Positions 8,074 through 16,547 of a stretch of DNA of 64,000 bases are shown piece by piece (position 1 is the first letter of the stretch; every line of letters starts with the position of its first letter). The translations under genes were made by a program, and so were the position numbers. Location of the stretch: NCBI RefSeq assembly GCF_002788215.1, contig NZ_CP024845.1:1364001-1428000 (forward strand), read 5' to 3'. Below the pieces are notes generated by a model that saw only the letters and a list, made by a program, of their open reading frames with translations, ran no database searches and was not told the DNA's origin. Source of the DNA: Halohasta litchfieldiae. Lineage in GTDB: Archaea > Halobacteriota > Halobacteria > Halobacteriales > Haloferacaceae.

Positions 8074-8225
8074 CCGACGAGAGCGAAGATGTCGACCCAG
8101 AGAACCCACGTCCAGCTGGCCATTACCCACGGTTCAGAGACAACGAATGGCACTACGTGCCTGACGAACTCGCCCAGACGATATCGCTGGGCCCTGGTGG
8201 CGACGGCGAGAAAGGGCAGGACTAG
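8070..8225 (+). CDS. Small ORF coupled to recombinase (51 aa), possibly 5' part of one gene
   Basis: Starts by ATGA overlap with the recombinase stop. The product is acidic (TDESEDVDPENPRPAGHYPR, then NEWHYVPDELAQTISLGPGG) and ends at a TAG (8223-8225). Coding sequence continues in the same frame directly after this TAG into the zinc-finger ORF, so the two may be one gene with a nonsense codon. Confidence 0.55.
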   Translation: MTDESEDVDPENPRPAGHYPRFRDNEWHYVPDELAQTISLGPGGDGEKGQD

Positions 8226-8495
8226 GTACTGACGTACACGCCAGAGAAACGAGACCCAGACGACCGCGAGACAATTCTCGTCCGGTTGACGCCCCATGCG
8301 CTCCACGAGCTCTATATTGAGGTGAAGGATCTTGATGTCGAGACGAGACAGATGGGTCACCGAGCCGAGTGTGATCTCTGCGGTGAGATGGTCGACCTTG
8401 ACCGGGCGATCCCGAACGCCTGTGGTGAGGCGTGCCACAAGCACTGCTGGGCCGAGTATACGGGTGCTCCGGAGTGGTTCAGTGCCCGGGTGTGA
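8226..8495 (+). CDS. Zinc-finger protein, same frame as preceding ORF
   Basis: Open frame from immediately after the TAG at 8223. The first possible start codons are CTG 8229 or TTG 8286, with no ATG or GTG before the conserved part. The product has a Cys4-type zinc site: CDLCGE, then CGEACHKHC (about the C-terminal 45 residues). The residues before the TTG (YTPEKRDPDDRETILVRLTP) look like genuine coding sequence, which argues that the original start lay upstream, perhaps in 8070. Function unknown; zinc and DNA or RNA binding are inferred. Confidence 0.55.
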   Translation, partial: VLTYTPEKRDPDDRETILVRLTPHALHELYIEVKDLDVETRQMGHRAECDLCGEMVDLDRAIPNACGEACHKHCWAEYTGAPEWFSARV

Positions 8496-8562
8496 GGGTG
8501 TGTTCTACTGTGGACTGTGCTATCGTGTATTATTTACCACAACTAAACTATAGCTATGAATA

Positions 8563-8856
8563 ATGTACGAACTAAGTGGCTTTCAGCGAGATCTGTTGTA
8601 TTGTGTTGCGGCACTGAATGAGCCTAACGGACAGGAGATCGGTCGTGAGCTGGCAGAGTACTCTTCGACTGAGGTGAATCATGGACGGCTCTACCCCAAT
8701 CTCACTGATCTCGTTGAAGAGGGCCTACTCAGGAAAGAGGAGAAAGACGGTCGGACGAATCTGTATGAACTCACACCTCTGGGGATAGAAGTTATTGAAG
8801 AGCGTCAGCAGTGGGAATCCGACAAACTCCAAGAGTCTGGGATCGATTTCGACTGA
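8563..8856 (+). CDS. PadR-like winged-helix transcriptional regulator
   Basis: 97-aa winged helix of the haloarchaeal PadR type: LSGFQRDLLYCVAAL, then HGRLYPNLTDLVEEGLL (recognition region) and NLYELTPLGIEVIEER (wing and start of the dimer helix). Stand-alone gene with an AT-rich upstream region (TATTTACC, ACTAAACTATAG). The target is unknown; such regulators are common on haloarchaeal plasmids. Confidence 0.85.
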   Translation: MYELSGFQRDLLYCVAALNEPNGQEIGRELAEYSSTEVNHGRLYPNLTDLVEEGLLRKEEKDGRTNLYELTPLGIEVIEERQQWESDKLQESGIDFD

Positions 8857-9015
8857 CTCAGGTGTTGATCGAGTTAGCCAACAACTCGGTTATCCGGAAC
8901 CCGGAGTACTGAGTGAAAGACACCCTGATATCGATCTGTATTCTAAGATTTCCGTATAGCACCAGCTGTTCGGGACAGCGCAACATTGTATTCATATCGT
9001 CATGTAGCTGGTACT

Positions 9016-9828
9016 ATGGATGTCGACAAAGACACCGTTACCAGTCGCTGTACGGAGGCGGTGTTTGATCGTGGACAAAAGTACCGTCGCGACGGACACA
9101 TACGACAGCTCGACCGGTTCGATGACCTCGTCACAGCGGCTGTCCAAGGGTCAAACCTGTACGATGTCACAATTGAGTTCGGTGGTCGGAGTATCGACAC
9201 GCGATGCAGTTGTCCATACGATGGTGGTGGTGACTGTAAACATATCGTCGCCGTGTTATTGGATGTTGCTGACGGACCGCCAGCAGACGACAGTGAACAC
9301 GTTGAGAGCGTCCTTGAGGATGTCCCTGCCAGCGACGTGCGTGCGTTCCTCCGCGACGCGCTTGCAACCCATCCGGGGCTACGCGAGCAGTTTCTTGCCC
9401 AGTTTGGCGACGACCACAAATCCGTCGAGGAGCACCGCAAGAAAATCGAACAGCTATTCGAACAACACGCCGATCCAGGCATCTACGAGGCCATCGACTT
9501 CTCACAATTTTTCGAGCTGGCAGATACCTACCGCGACCGCCAGCGGTATCTGGCTGCTGCAACCGTCTACCGGGCTATTTTCGAGGAAGTCGACGACAAA
9601 TATCACTGGGTCGACGGTGCCTACGACCACTACGCACAGGTGATCCAGCGCGGACTGGATGGTTACGCTAACTGTGTGCTTGCGACCGACCCGACGCCCG
9701 CGGAGTTCGACACCTATGCGGGTGTCGTCGAAGCCAGGACGATGACTGATCCACCGATCAACACCGAACAGTTCCACCGAGCACTCGAGGATCTCGAAGA
9801 CAGATACGAAGAAGGAAGCGACGACTGA
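9016..9828 (+). CDS. SWIM zinc-finger protein
   Basis: About 270 aa. A SWIM motif CxCx(n)CxH is clear at CSCPYDGGGDCKH (roughly residues 62-74), a zinc site used in DNA or protein contacts. A helical repeat-like C-terminal region follows (LREQFLAQFGDD, RYLAAATVYRAIFEEVDD), as in bacterial and archaeal SWIM proteins. MDVDKDTVTS at 9016 is preferred to the frame start at 8986 because the extra ten residues overlap a likely promoter. The stop overlaps the next start (TGATG), so it heads a small operon. Confidence 0.8.
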   Translation: MDVDKDTVTSRCTEAVFDRGQKYRRDGHIRQLDRFDDLVTAAVQGSNLYDVTIEFGGRSIDTRCSCPYDGGGDCKHIVAVLLDVADGPPADDSEHVESVLEDVPASDVRAFLRDALATHPGLREQFLAQFGDDHKSVEEHRKKIEQLFEQHADPGIYEAIDFSQFFELADTYRDRQRYLAAATVYRAIFEEVDDKYHWVDGAYDHYAQVIQRGLDGYANCVLATDPTPAEFDTYAGVVEARTMTDPPINTEQFHRALEDLEDRYEEGSDD

Positions 9829-10607
9829 TGAGCGAGCCGACAGATCGATTTGTTATCGAAATCGGAAGCGGCACGGTCGGCCATATCATCGACACGGACG
9901 TCACTGAGTCGAGGACAGATGCCGGGCTGTCGTTCAGTCCCAGTGCTCCCGGAAAGAAGATGTGTACCCGAGGATACCATGATTACCGGTTCCAACGAGT
10001 TCCGTTCTCGACGTTTGTCGAGTACCACGAGATAGACAAAACAGGCTTCGAGGGCGATGCCCCAGACGAAATCTGCTCGTACTGTTGGTCGAACACACGT
10101 GAGGAACTCCAGACGCGACAGGAACGCGCCGAGACGAAACACGCCGACCGGGTCGGCACTGTTGGCTACTGTCTCCGCTGGAAACAGAAGGGTCGAGCGC
10201 GAGACGAGTGGTACGATATCGTGGTCAGACCCGAGACGACGATGGCCGAACTGGACAGTCTTGTCTGTCGTTTTACGACGCTTGATGACCTTCATCTCCG
10301 CATGTACGGGCTCAAAGAGGAGTATCTGGATTCGAGTCTCAACGTGTTGCCCGACCACCAGTGTTCGGAACTGAATGATCCGTCGTACACAAACGCAAGC
10401 AAAATGACGGTTGGGGCTGTCGCCGAGCTAACAGGGCTCTGGGAAGGCGACAGACTCAGTTTAATTTATGATTTTGGGACGCCATCATATTATTACTGTC
10501 TCGTCAAAGCGGTCTATGATCCAGATACCATCGACGATCTCTTAGCGGACAGTGAGATCATCGACGCGACCGAGACTGCTGCCATAATCAGGGAAAAACG
10601 TCCATGA
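9828..10607 (+). CDS. pRiA4b ORF-3-like protein with N-terminal Cys pairs
   Basis: 259 aa, translated by TGATG coupling from the SWIM gene. The N-terminal part has isolated cysteines (MCTRGYHDYRF, ICSYCWSN) suggesting a zinc site. The C-terminal 140 aa fit the PRiA4b ORF-3 pattern: a TTMAELDSLVCRFTTLDDLH helix, then VGAVAELTGLWEGDRLSLIYDFG and a beta strand YYYCLVKAV. That family is common in mobile DNA and its biochemical role is unsettled. Overlaps the next ORF by ATGA. Confidence 0.65.
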   Translation: MSEPTDRFVIEIGSGTVGHIIDTDVTESRTDAGLSFSPSAPGKKMCTRGYHDYRFQRVPFSTFVEYHEIDKTGFEGDAPDEICSYCWSNTREELQTRQERAETKHADRVGTVGYCLRWKQKGRARDEWYDIVVRPETTMAELDSLVCRFTTLDDLHLRMYGLKEEYLDSSLNVLPDHQCSELNDPSYTNASKMTVGAVAELTGLWEGDRLSLIYDFGTPSYYYCLVKAVYDPDTIDDLLADSEIIDATETAAIIREKRP

Positions 10608-10780
10608 CGAGAACCAACAGCGACGACGAACGGGACGAGCGCATCCAAAACGAGGTCATCGTCGACGTCTACACACCGGATGAACAGGCACTCGGCTGGT
10701 GTTACCCTGAGATATCTGAACCAGTGACATTTCGAACATCTGCATCGATCTCTTGGCGTCCGAGATGCGTAATTTTGTAG
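10604..10780 (+). pseudogene. Truncated calcium-binding-protein-like gene
   Basis: ATGA overlap with the preceding gene gives an ORF of 58 codons. The first 33 residues (DERIQNEVIVDVYTPDEQAL, then GWCY) match the start of the short acidic haloarchaeal proteins often annotated as calcium-binding. Past about 10700 the frame becomes non-family sequence, antisense to the regulator at 10702-11094. A recombination joint near 10690-10702 has therefore removed the C-terminal two thirds. Confidence 0.55.
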
Positions 10781-11094
10781 AATGTCTGTCGTCCATCACC
10801 ATCTTCGGGCGCACCTGTCCGGGCGACCAGACCAACATCGATGAGTTCTCCAAGGTGGTGACTGAGATCGAAGCTATCATCGTCGATAGCAGCTGCGAGC
10901 TCTTTTCGAGCGACTTCCTCTCGTTCCCAAAGGAGGAATAGGATCGCGTATCGTCGACCATCACCGAGTGCTGCCTTACGTGCTGTATGGTCCGCGAGCG
11001 TGCTCATACTGTCGTCGAATAGCCGCTGATCAACATACTGTTCGAGATCCTCTTCATCCGGATCTGGCGTCGTGTGGGCGGTTTCAGCGGCCAT
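10702..11094 (-). CDS. ArsR-like winged-helix regulator
   Basis: 130 aa. The acidic N-terminus is followed by a winged helix: DGRRYAILFLLWEREEVARK, ELAAAIDDDSFDLSHHLGEL (helix-turn-helix), VGLVART and a wing ending FYKITHLGRQEID. Such haloarchaeal HTH proteins repress adjacent genes. It is divergent from the gene at 11235, so autoregulation and control of that gene through the shared 140-bp gap are plausible. Confidence 0.8.
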   Translation of the reverse strand: MAAETAHTTPDPDEEDLEQYVDQRLFDDSMSTLADHTARKAALGDGRRYAILFLLWEREEVARKELAAAIDDDSFDLSHHLGELIDVGLVARTGAPEDGDGRQTFYKITHLGRQEIDADVRNVTGSDISG

Positions 11095-11234
11095 CGTTAC
11101 GTCGACATACGGTGGCTTTCTATATGAGGCTGGCGGTTACAAAGAATTTATTCTTTGTTTCTAGCCATCATATCAAAAATGGTTTCTACCTTCGATGGAC
11201 ACCTCTTTGTCGCCCCAAAACAGTATATAATGTA

Positions 11235-12008
11235 ATGTTTGACGGCGAAACGAATTTTCAGTACAACGAACGCCCTATCTCTGATATTCTTGCAGAACAA
11301 GCTCCTGCACCCCCTAAATTCAGCACTCACAACGATTTCACCGTGTACGTCATGGGCCCATACACCGCGTTTAACGCTGAAGTCGCCTATGATGACGCTG
11401 ACACTCTCAAAACTCCGTTTCAGAACGACCCACTCTTCGATCCACACAGACACATCACTAACGATGGACAGGGCGATATGGAACAGGCCCTTAGAGACTT
11501 CTGTACGGAACTCCGCGAGACCCTCCATTGTCGCGCATTCATCGCCACCGATATCGATATTCCAACACACGAACAGGCTAAAGAACAGAACAAAAGCCGT
11601 AGCGATGACAAATCTGTTGTAGAAGGAATGGACCCGCTTGCCCAATCAGTCGCATTCGCTGCTCACAGCGATGCCGTCATATTCCTGTTCACACAAGGCG
11701 GCCTTACGACCGGAGTCGGTGCTGAAACCGGCGGTATCCTCGGCGAATTTCACCTCCGTCGAGGGAATCCTGCCCTCACGCACAAGCCTGGTCAGCGAAT
11801 CGGTCTTTATCTCGATGAGAGTTTCAGTAGTGCTACTATCGACGAACTCCCAAAAGGCTACGAGATACAATACGATTCGTTCTCCACAAAAAATGATCTC
11901 CATAGAAAAGTCCGTAACTGGTTCGATAGTCTTGACAGAGAAACTCGCGATACAGACCTCCCTGTATTCGTTCCTGGAGACACTTACTCATCAGACACAG
12001 ATGAGTGA
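11235..12008 (+). CDS. DUF7509-like protein, deoxyribosyltransferase-like fold
   Basis: About 257 aa from MFDGETNFQYNE; the frame is open further upstream but that part is antisense to the regulator. The core TVYVMGPYTAF, ALRDFCTELRE, AFIATDIDIPT, SVAFAAHSDAVIFLFTQGG and GVGAETGGILGEF resembles haloarchaeal DUF7509 and, more distantly, nucleoside 2-deoxyribosyltransferase-like proteins in which a GxGxE-type loop binds the nucleotide. The function is unknown; a nucleotide-handling or defence role is inference only. Confidence 0.65.
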   Translation: MFDGETNFQYNERPISDILAEQAPAPPKFSTHNDFTVYVMGPYTAFNAEVAYDDADTLKTPFQNDPLFDPHRHITNDGQGDMEQALRDFCTELRETLHCRAFIATDIDIPTHEQAKEQNKSRSDDKSVVEGMDPLAQSVAFAAHSDAVIFLFTQGGLTTGVGAETGGILGEFHLRRGNPALTHKPGQRIGLYLDESFSSATIDELPKGYEIQYDSFSTKNDLHRKVRNWFDSLDRETRDTDLPVFVPGDTYSSDTDE

Positions 12009-12010
12009 TC

Positions 12011-12030
12011 GACTCTGTTGAAATCTGCAG
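12011..12030 (+). repeat. Solo IS5-type terminal repeat
   Basis: GACTCTGTTGAAATCTGCAG matches the ISH1031-like end GGCTCTGTTGAAATC in 14 of the first 15 bases, with no transposase attached. Lies just after the stop of the preceding gene. The rest of 12031-12241 holds no gene that I can support. Confidence 0.4.
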
Positions 12031-12241
12031 TGCAGTTCTCCTCACCAATCGTGTTGTAGAATAACTCGATAATACGACTCACTGATATATTCGGAGGCTC
12101 TGTGTTGCACTCTGTTCAAACTGGGGCCAACTGGAGATACTACTAAGACAACAGCTCAGCGCGCTGGTGTCAATATCTACAGCGACTCCGACTCGGGGTA
12201 CACAAGGGGGTTATTTTTTGCTCTAAACACAGTCGATACTG

Positions 12242-13630
12242 ATGATGTTACCTGTGCCCACAGCTGTATTAGAGGCTAGTATTACACTGACCACTATACC
12301 GGTCATCGGTGTCGAACTGGGGCAAACGGAAATCACTGCCCTTGGTATTCTTATGATTTTGACGCTTCTCGTAGGATCGGGCTTTTTTTCCTCGTCCGAG
12401 ATTGCACTGTTCTCCCTTCCAACCTACCAGATTGACGCGATGGTTGAGGAGGGCAAACTCGGGGCCCAAGCGGTCAAATCCCTCAAAGAGGACCCCCATC
12501 GATTGCTCGTGACGATTCTCGTCGGAAACAACATGGTCAACATCACCATGTCTTCGATCTCGACGACGCTCGTTGGCTTATATTTCGACGCGGGCACAGC
12601 AGTTATTATTTCGTCGCTTGGTATCACCTCGATGGTCCTGATCTTCGGTGAGAGCGCGCCCAAGTCCTACGCCGTTGAGAACACTGAATTGCACGCACGG
12701 CGCGTCGCCCGAGGGCTAAAAATCGTTGAGAAAGTACTGTGGCCGCTAATCACCCTGTTCTATTATCTGACGAGAGTCGTCAACAAGATTGCTGGCGGCA
12801 GCGCGTCCATTGAGTCAACATACGTCACTCGCGATGAGATTCGAAACATTATCAAGACGGGCGAACGCGAGGGAATCCTCGACGAGGAGGAACGTCAGAT
12901 CCTCCAGCGTACCCTGCGATTCACCGATGCTTCTGCAAAAGAAGTGATGACGCCCCGCCTCGATATGGCCGCCGTCTCGAAAGACGCGACCGTCAAGGAG
13001 GCTATCGAGACATGTATGCGATCGAGGCACGCCCGACTGCCTGCCTATGCTGACTCGCTGGACAACGTGATCGGTATCTTCGATATCCGTGAGCTAGAGG
13101 ATTCCAACTACGATGATTTTTCCGACCTCAAGGTGGAGGACGTAGTCGCTTCGACGCTGTACGTCCCCGAGTCCAAGAAGGTCGACGACCTCCTTGCGGA
13201 GATGCGTGAAAACCGGATGCACATGGTCATGGTCATCGATGAGTTCGGGGCCACTGAGGGCCTCATCACAATGGAAGACGTACTCGAAGAGATCGTCGGA
13301 GAAATACTGGTGGGTGATGAGGAACATCCAATTGAGTTCGTTGACGACAACGAGATACTGGTCCAAGGAGAGGTCAACATCCACGAAGTCAACGAGGCCC
13401 TCGATATCGACCTCCCTGAAGGCGAAGAGTTCGAGACAATCGCGGGCTTCATTTTCAACCTCGCGGGCCGCCTCGTTGAGCAGGACGAGGTGTTCGACTA
13501 CGAGAACGTGAAGTTACGGGCCGAAAAGCTGGAGGAGACCCGTATTAAGGAGGTCAGGGTGACAGTCGAACGTGACACCGTTGAGTCAGTCGAAGACGAG
13601 GTCCCAGCCACGGAGGACGAAATGGAGTGA
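12242..13630 (+). CDS. CNNM/CorC-type membrane protein with CBS pair
   Basis: 462 aa of the hemolysin-related HlyC/CorC (CNNM) family, implicated in Mg2+/Co2+ transport. An N-terminal DUF21 domain has about four membrane segments (ILMILTLLVGSGFFSSSEIALFS, VTILVGNNMVNI, AVIISSLGITSMVLIFGESAPK). A CBS pair occupies roughly residues 215-345 (VMTPRLDMAAVSKDATV; VIDEFGATEGLITMEDVLEE). The C-terminal CorC/HlyC domain (EILVQGEVNIHEVNEAL, FETIAGFIFNLAGRLVEQ) closes the protein before an acidic tail. Full length for the family. Confidence 0.93.
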   Translation: MMLPVPTAVLEASITLTTIPVIGVELGQTEITALGILMILTLLVGSGFFSSSEIALFSLPTYQIDAMVEEGKLGAQAVKSLKEDPHRLLVTILVGNNMVNITMSSISTTLVGLYFDAGTAVIISSLGITSMVLIFGESAPKSYAVENTELHARRVARGLKIVEKVLWPLITLFYYLTRVVNKIAGGSASIESTYVTRDEIRNIIKTGEREGILDEEERQILQRTLRFTDASAKEVMTPRLDMAAVSKDATVKEAIETCMRSRHARLPAYADSLDNVIGIFDIRELEDSNYDDFSDLKVEDVVASTLYVPESKKVDDLLAEMRENRMHMVMVIDEFGATEGLITMEDVLEEIVGEILVGDEEHPIEFVDDNEILVQGEVNIHEVNEALDIDLPEGEEFETIAGFIFNLAGRLVEQDEVFDYENVKLRAEKLEETRIKEVRVTVERDTVESVEDEVPATEDEME

Positions 13631-13911
13631 CTGCTCCTGTCCTAGCGGCTAACACTCCGAACAAGGACTCGGTTCCTACGAAATTCCTCTGCGGCCGAGT
13701 CACGAATCCTGGATACTAATCGTTCGTGGGGCGACAGCCTACCCGGGCGCAGCTGAAGAATTACCTGACAGTTGAGACACACTGACTGCCAATTTCCGAC
13801 AGTCGGCTGGCCTTCCATGATCTTGCATTTCTGAACGGAGACGAATCAGCGCGTGGCATTCCGAGCACAGCCTCCTGGAGTTGGAAGCCCCTACCGAGAT
13901 GTCGGTGACAA

Positions 13912-14010
13912 GGCTCTGTTGAAAACTTCATCTTCAGATACGTCATCGACTGAAACATCCGTTCGATTAGAGCTGCGAATACGACATAGAACACCTGTAT
14001 TGGAAGTGGC
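13912..14010 (-). mobile_element. IS remnant: terminal repeat plus transposase tail
   Basis: AGGCTCTGTTGAAAA at 13911-13925 is an ISH1031-like end. Reading away from it on the minus strand, a short frame FYVVFAALIERMFQSMTYLK runs up to the repeat and looks like the C-terminus of a transposase. The rest of the element has been lost. The flanking 13631-13911 contains only degraded sequence. Confidence 0.4.
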
Positions 14011-14048
14011 CGGACCTCGACTGACCAGTTCAGTCTCCTCGTGAAGTC

Positions 14049-14450
14049 TCAGTCTGACCCAAACAGCGCCCGGGTCAGTGCACCACCGTAGGCAAGCCGT
14101 GAACCGATCCACAGTGCACCGAGCGTGAGGTCTATTGCCAAGAGGTCGGGAATCGGCTCTGGGAGGCGGCCGCTTGCTGTGCGAGCGAGTCGGCCCGCTA
14201 GAGCGAAACCACCGAACCAAACTATTAAAAAAGCGACGTGCTGGTGGAGAGACTTCTGTCGGCGTGCGTGGCGGTAACCGACGACAAGAAAGCCCACGAG
14301 CAGCAGGACGACTAGAATTACGAAGGTGAGAGAGCGAAGTTGTCCATCGAGTGCAAACGCCGAAGGGATGCCGATCACCACAGCGAGAACGAAGATTGTC
14401 TGGACGATAAGTCCAATATCTATCTCAGTATTGGAGGGCTGTTCGGACAC
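14049..14450 (-). CDS. Four-helix membrane protein (133 aa)
   Basis: Four hydrophobic segments: IVQTIFVLAVVIGIPSAFAL, LTFVILVVLLLVGFLVVGY, HVAFLIVWFGGFALAG and LLAIDLTLGALWIGSRLAYG. Short basic loop RHARRQKS between helices two and three. No family assigned. Monocistronic. Confidence 0.65.
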   Translation of the reverse strand: MSEQPSNTEIDIGLIVQTIFVLAVVIGIPSAFALDGQLRSLTFVILVVLLLVGFLVVGYRHARRQKSLHQHVAFLIVWFGGFALAGRLARTASGRLPEPIPDLLAIDLTLGALWIGSRLAYGGALTRALFGSD

Positions 14451-14699
14451 AAATTGAGGTCACGAACGATGAAAACATAAAATTGCACCACACGAGATGA
14501 GTCAGTTCATCCAAATTGGTTGCATTCCACGACACCGACTGGCCCGTCTCTCGTGACGCCCCATCGTTATCTAAGATGTTTCGCTGAATATACATGCTAT
14601 ACTGACCGTAACTGGATCAAAATAATCACTTGCTGATGATTCAATAGAGCCGGTGACAACTATTAGGCGTTTGGCAACAATACTCTCGTCTACCGAGCC

Positions 14700-15569
14700 A
14701 TGTACGATAACATCCTTCTTCCCTTCGACGGCAGCGAGGGCGCAGCCGAGGTGCTCCATCACGCCAGCGAACTCGCTCACTGGGCCGACGCGACCATCCA
14801 AATACTCTATGTGGCCGATACGACCCGCGACAGCGTGACCGTCGTCGGCGGTGAGGCTATCGATGTGCTCGAAAGGAAGGGTGAAGACATCGTCGAGGAA
14901 GCCGCGAAGACACTGGACACACTTGGTGTCCCATACAACACCGATGTTATTCAGGGAAATCCGGCCCCAACGATCGCCGACTATGCCGAGCGGTATGACC
15001 AAAATATAGTTGTAATGCCGACCCACGGCCGGGAAGGAATTTCACGATACCTCATCGGAAGTGTCTCCGAGAAGGTCGTCCGGCTGTCCTCGGTTCCTGT
15101 TCTCACAGTCCGGATGCAGCCCGATGAGACACTCAATTTCCCCTACGAGAACATCCTTATCCCGACAGATGGGAGTGCCGCTGCGACACACGCAGCCGAA
15201 CACGTTCTCTCACTTGCGTCGTCGATCGATGCGACCGTGCATGTTCTATCTGTCGTCGAAGAGGCATCACTTGGTCTGGATGTCCGGTCGACGATCTCCG
15301 CTGAAGAAAGCGAACAGGCTGCGACTGACGCTGTCGAGACCATCGCTTCAGAGGCCGATGCGCATGGCGTTACAAAAACAGTCCGCCACATCGAACACGG
15401 AACGCCTGTCAAGGAAATCCTCGGTTGCATCGAATCGAACGACATAGATGCCGTCGGGATGGGGACAACGGGGAAACGTAGCACGGATCGTATCCTGCTC
15501 GGTAGTGTCGCCGAAAAGATCGTGCGCTCGGCACCGGTTCCCGTCATGACTGTTGCGGACTCAACGTAA
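14700..15569 (+). CDS. Tandem universal stress protein
   Basis: 289 aa with two UspA domains (about residues 1-142 and 150-288). Each begins with the usual NIL(L/I)P(F/T)DGS strand and ends with the nucleotide-binding signature: GREGISRYLIGSVSEKVVR in domain one and GKRSTDRILLGSVAEKIVR in domain two, each followed by VPV(L/M)TV. Both loops retain the Gly and Ser/Arg residues expected for ATP binding. Cytoplasmic stress protein, monocistronic. Confidence 0.93.
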   Translation: MYDNILLPFDGSEGAAEVLHHASELAHWADATIQILYVADTTRDSVTVVGGEAIDVLERKGEDIVEEAAKTLDTLGVPYNTDVIQGNPAPTIADYAERYDQNIVVMPTHGREGISRYLIGSVSEKVVRLSSVPVLTVRMQPDETLNFPYENILIPTDGSAAATHAAEHVLSLASSIDATVHVLSVVEEASLGLDVRSTISAEESEQAATDAVETIASEADAHGVTKTVRHIEHGTPVKEILGCIESNDIDAVGMGTTGKRSTDRILLGSVAEKIVRSAPVPVMTVADST

Positions 15570-15683
15570 TCGCGCAACCGTATTACTCAATTACATGACT
15601 CAACGCTCTACTGAGAGGGTGAGTGTAGTAGTGTGAGGTGCCACATAGAAACCTATAGGCTCACACCAAACGGATTTCAGTAT

Positions 15684-16079
15684 ATGGCGAGTTCAAGACC
15701 GTCTATATTCAGACTGGGCATTGTGCTCGGAATCTCACTTATCATCTTGGGCGTTAGTGCCTACGCATTCTCTAACTTTGTGAGTATTACAGCGCTCATT
15801 CCTGCTTTCTTCGGCGTTCTCATCGCTATCTTGAGCTTAGTGGGGTACCGACAGACAGACCGGCAACGGCTGGCTGCCTACGGAATCGGCCTACTGGCAG
15901 TGCTCGGAGTGCTGGGATCGACGCGTGGAATCCCAGATATAATCGCGTTGCTAACCGGTGGCGCAGTTGACTCACCGATCGCGGCCGTCTCACAGGGTGT
16001 GATGATCGCCGTCTGTCTCGTCCTCCTCGCGACGGTGATACAGGTTGTCCGCGATACGCGTACGACGATGAATCAGTGA
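15684..16079 (+). CDS. Four-helix membrane protein (131 aa)
   Basis: Start MASSRPSIFR at 15684 is preferred; the frame opens at 15633 but those residues are not hydrophobic or conserved-looking. Hydrophobic segments: LGIVLGISLIILGVSAYAF, ITALIPAFFGVLIAILSLVGY, LAAYGIGLLAVLGVLG and AVSQGVMIAVCLVLLATVIQV. Function unknown. Confidence 0.65.
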   Translation: MASSRPSIFRLGIVLGISLIILGVSAYAFSNFVSITALIPAFFGVLIAILSLVGYRQTDRQRLAAYGIGLLAVLGVLGSTRGIPDIIALLTGGAVDSPIAAVSQGVMIAVCLVLLATVIQVVRDTRTTMNQ

Positions 16080-16159
16080 ACGATTGTAGCGTGAATCAAT
16101 CCACGAGAAGATTCACTGCACTGCATCAATTGAGGCTACTGGAGGTGAAGTGTAAAGCG

Positions 16160-16212
16160 TTCTGAGACGCGACCAAATTATTTTGATCGAGTCTCGCAGA
16201 AAGCCCCCAGTG
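16160..16212. other. Back-to-back ISH6-end-like sequence
   Basis: Reading left from AAATTATTTT, the complement GGTCGCGTCTCAGAACGC resembles the ISH6 end; reading right, GATCGAGTCTCGCAGAAAGC resembles it too. The central AATAATTT (complement strand) is the same octamer that ISH6 duplicated at 4848. The arrangement also forms a GAGAC/GTCTC stem. It could be scar DNA of an ISH6-like or miniature element, or an insertion hot spot. Confidence 0.35.
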
Positions 16213-16228
16213 ACGATTTCATTATTTC

Positions 16229-16432
16229 GGCTCTGTTGAAATTCTATTAGCTCGACATCTTTCCCACTGAAACAGCCGTTAGGTAGGACCGGTCATTGAT
16301 CGCCTCAAGACCACGATCGAGGATCTCAAAACCGAACTTGCAGACCGTAACCGAGAGATAGAGAAGACTCAAGAAAAGCAAGCTGAGACAACGTCCGACT
16401 GTGATACCGCTTCAGGGACATTGTCTCTGTGA
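16229..16432 (+). pseudogene. IS terminal repeat plus 3' fragment of a coiled-coil gene
   Basis: GGCTCTGTTGAAATTC at 16229-16244 is a solo ISH1031-like end. From about 16280 an open frame without a start codon encodes a heptad-rich tail (DRLKTTIEDLKTELADRNRE, then IEKTQEKQAE) ending at TGA 16430-16432. This is the C-terminus of a coiled-coil protein whose front has been deleted, presumably by the IS event. Confidence 0.45.
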
Positions 16433-16547
16433 GGACGACTATTCGGATGAGACTCCAAGTAACAGTCGGTGGGGTGATGGTTTCTTCACATGGTCGGCAA
16501 GCATCCAATAGCGAAGAGCTATACACGTATATTTATATAAGCCGCTT

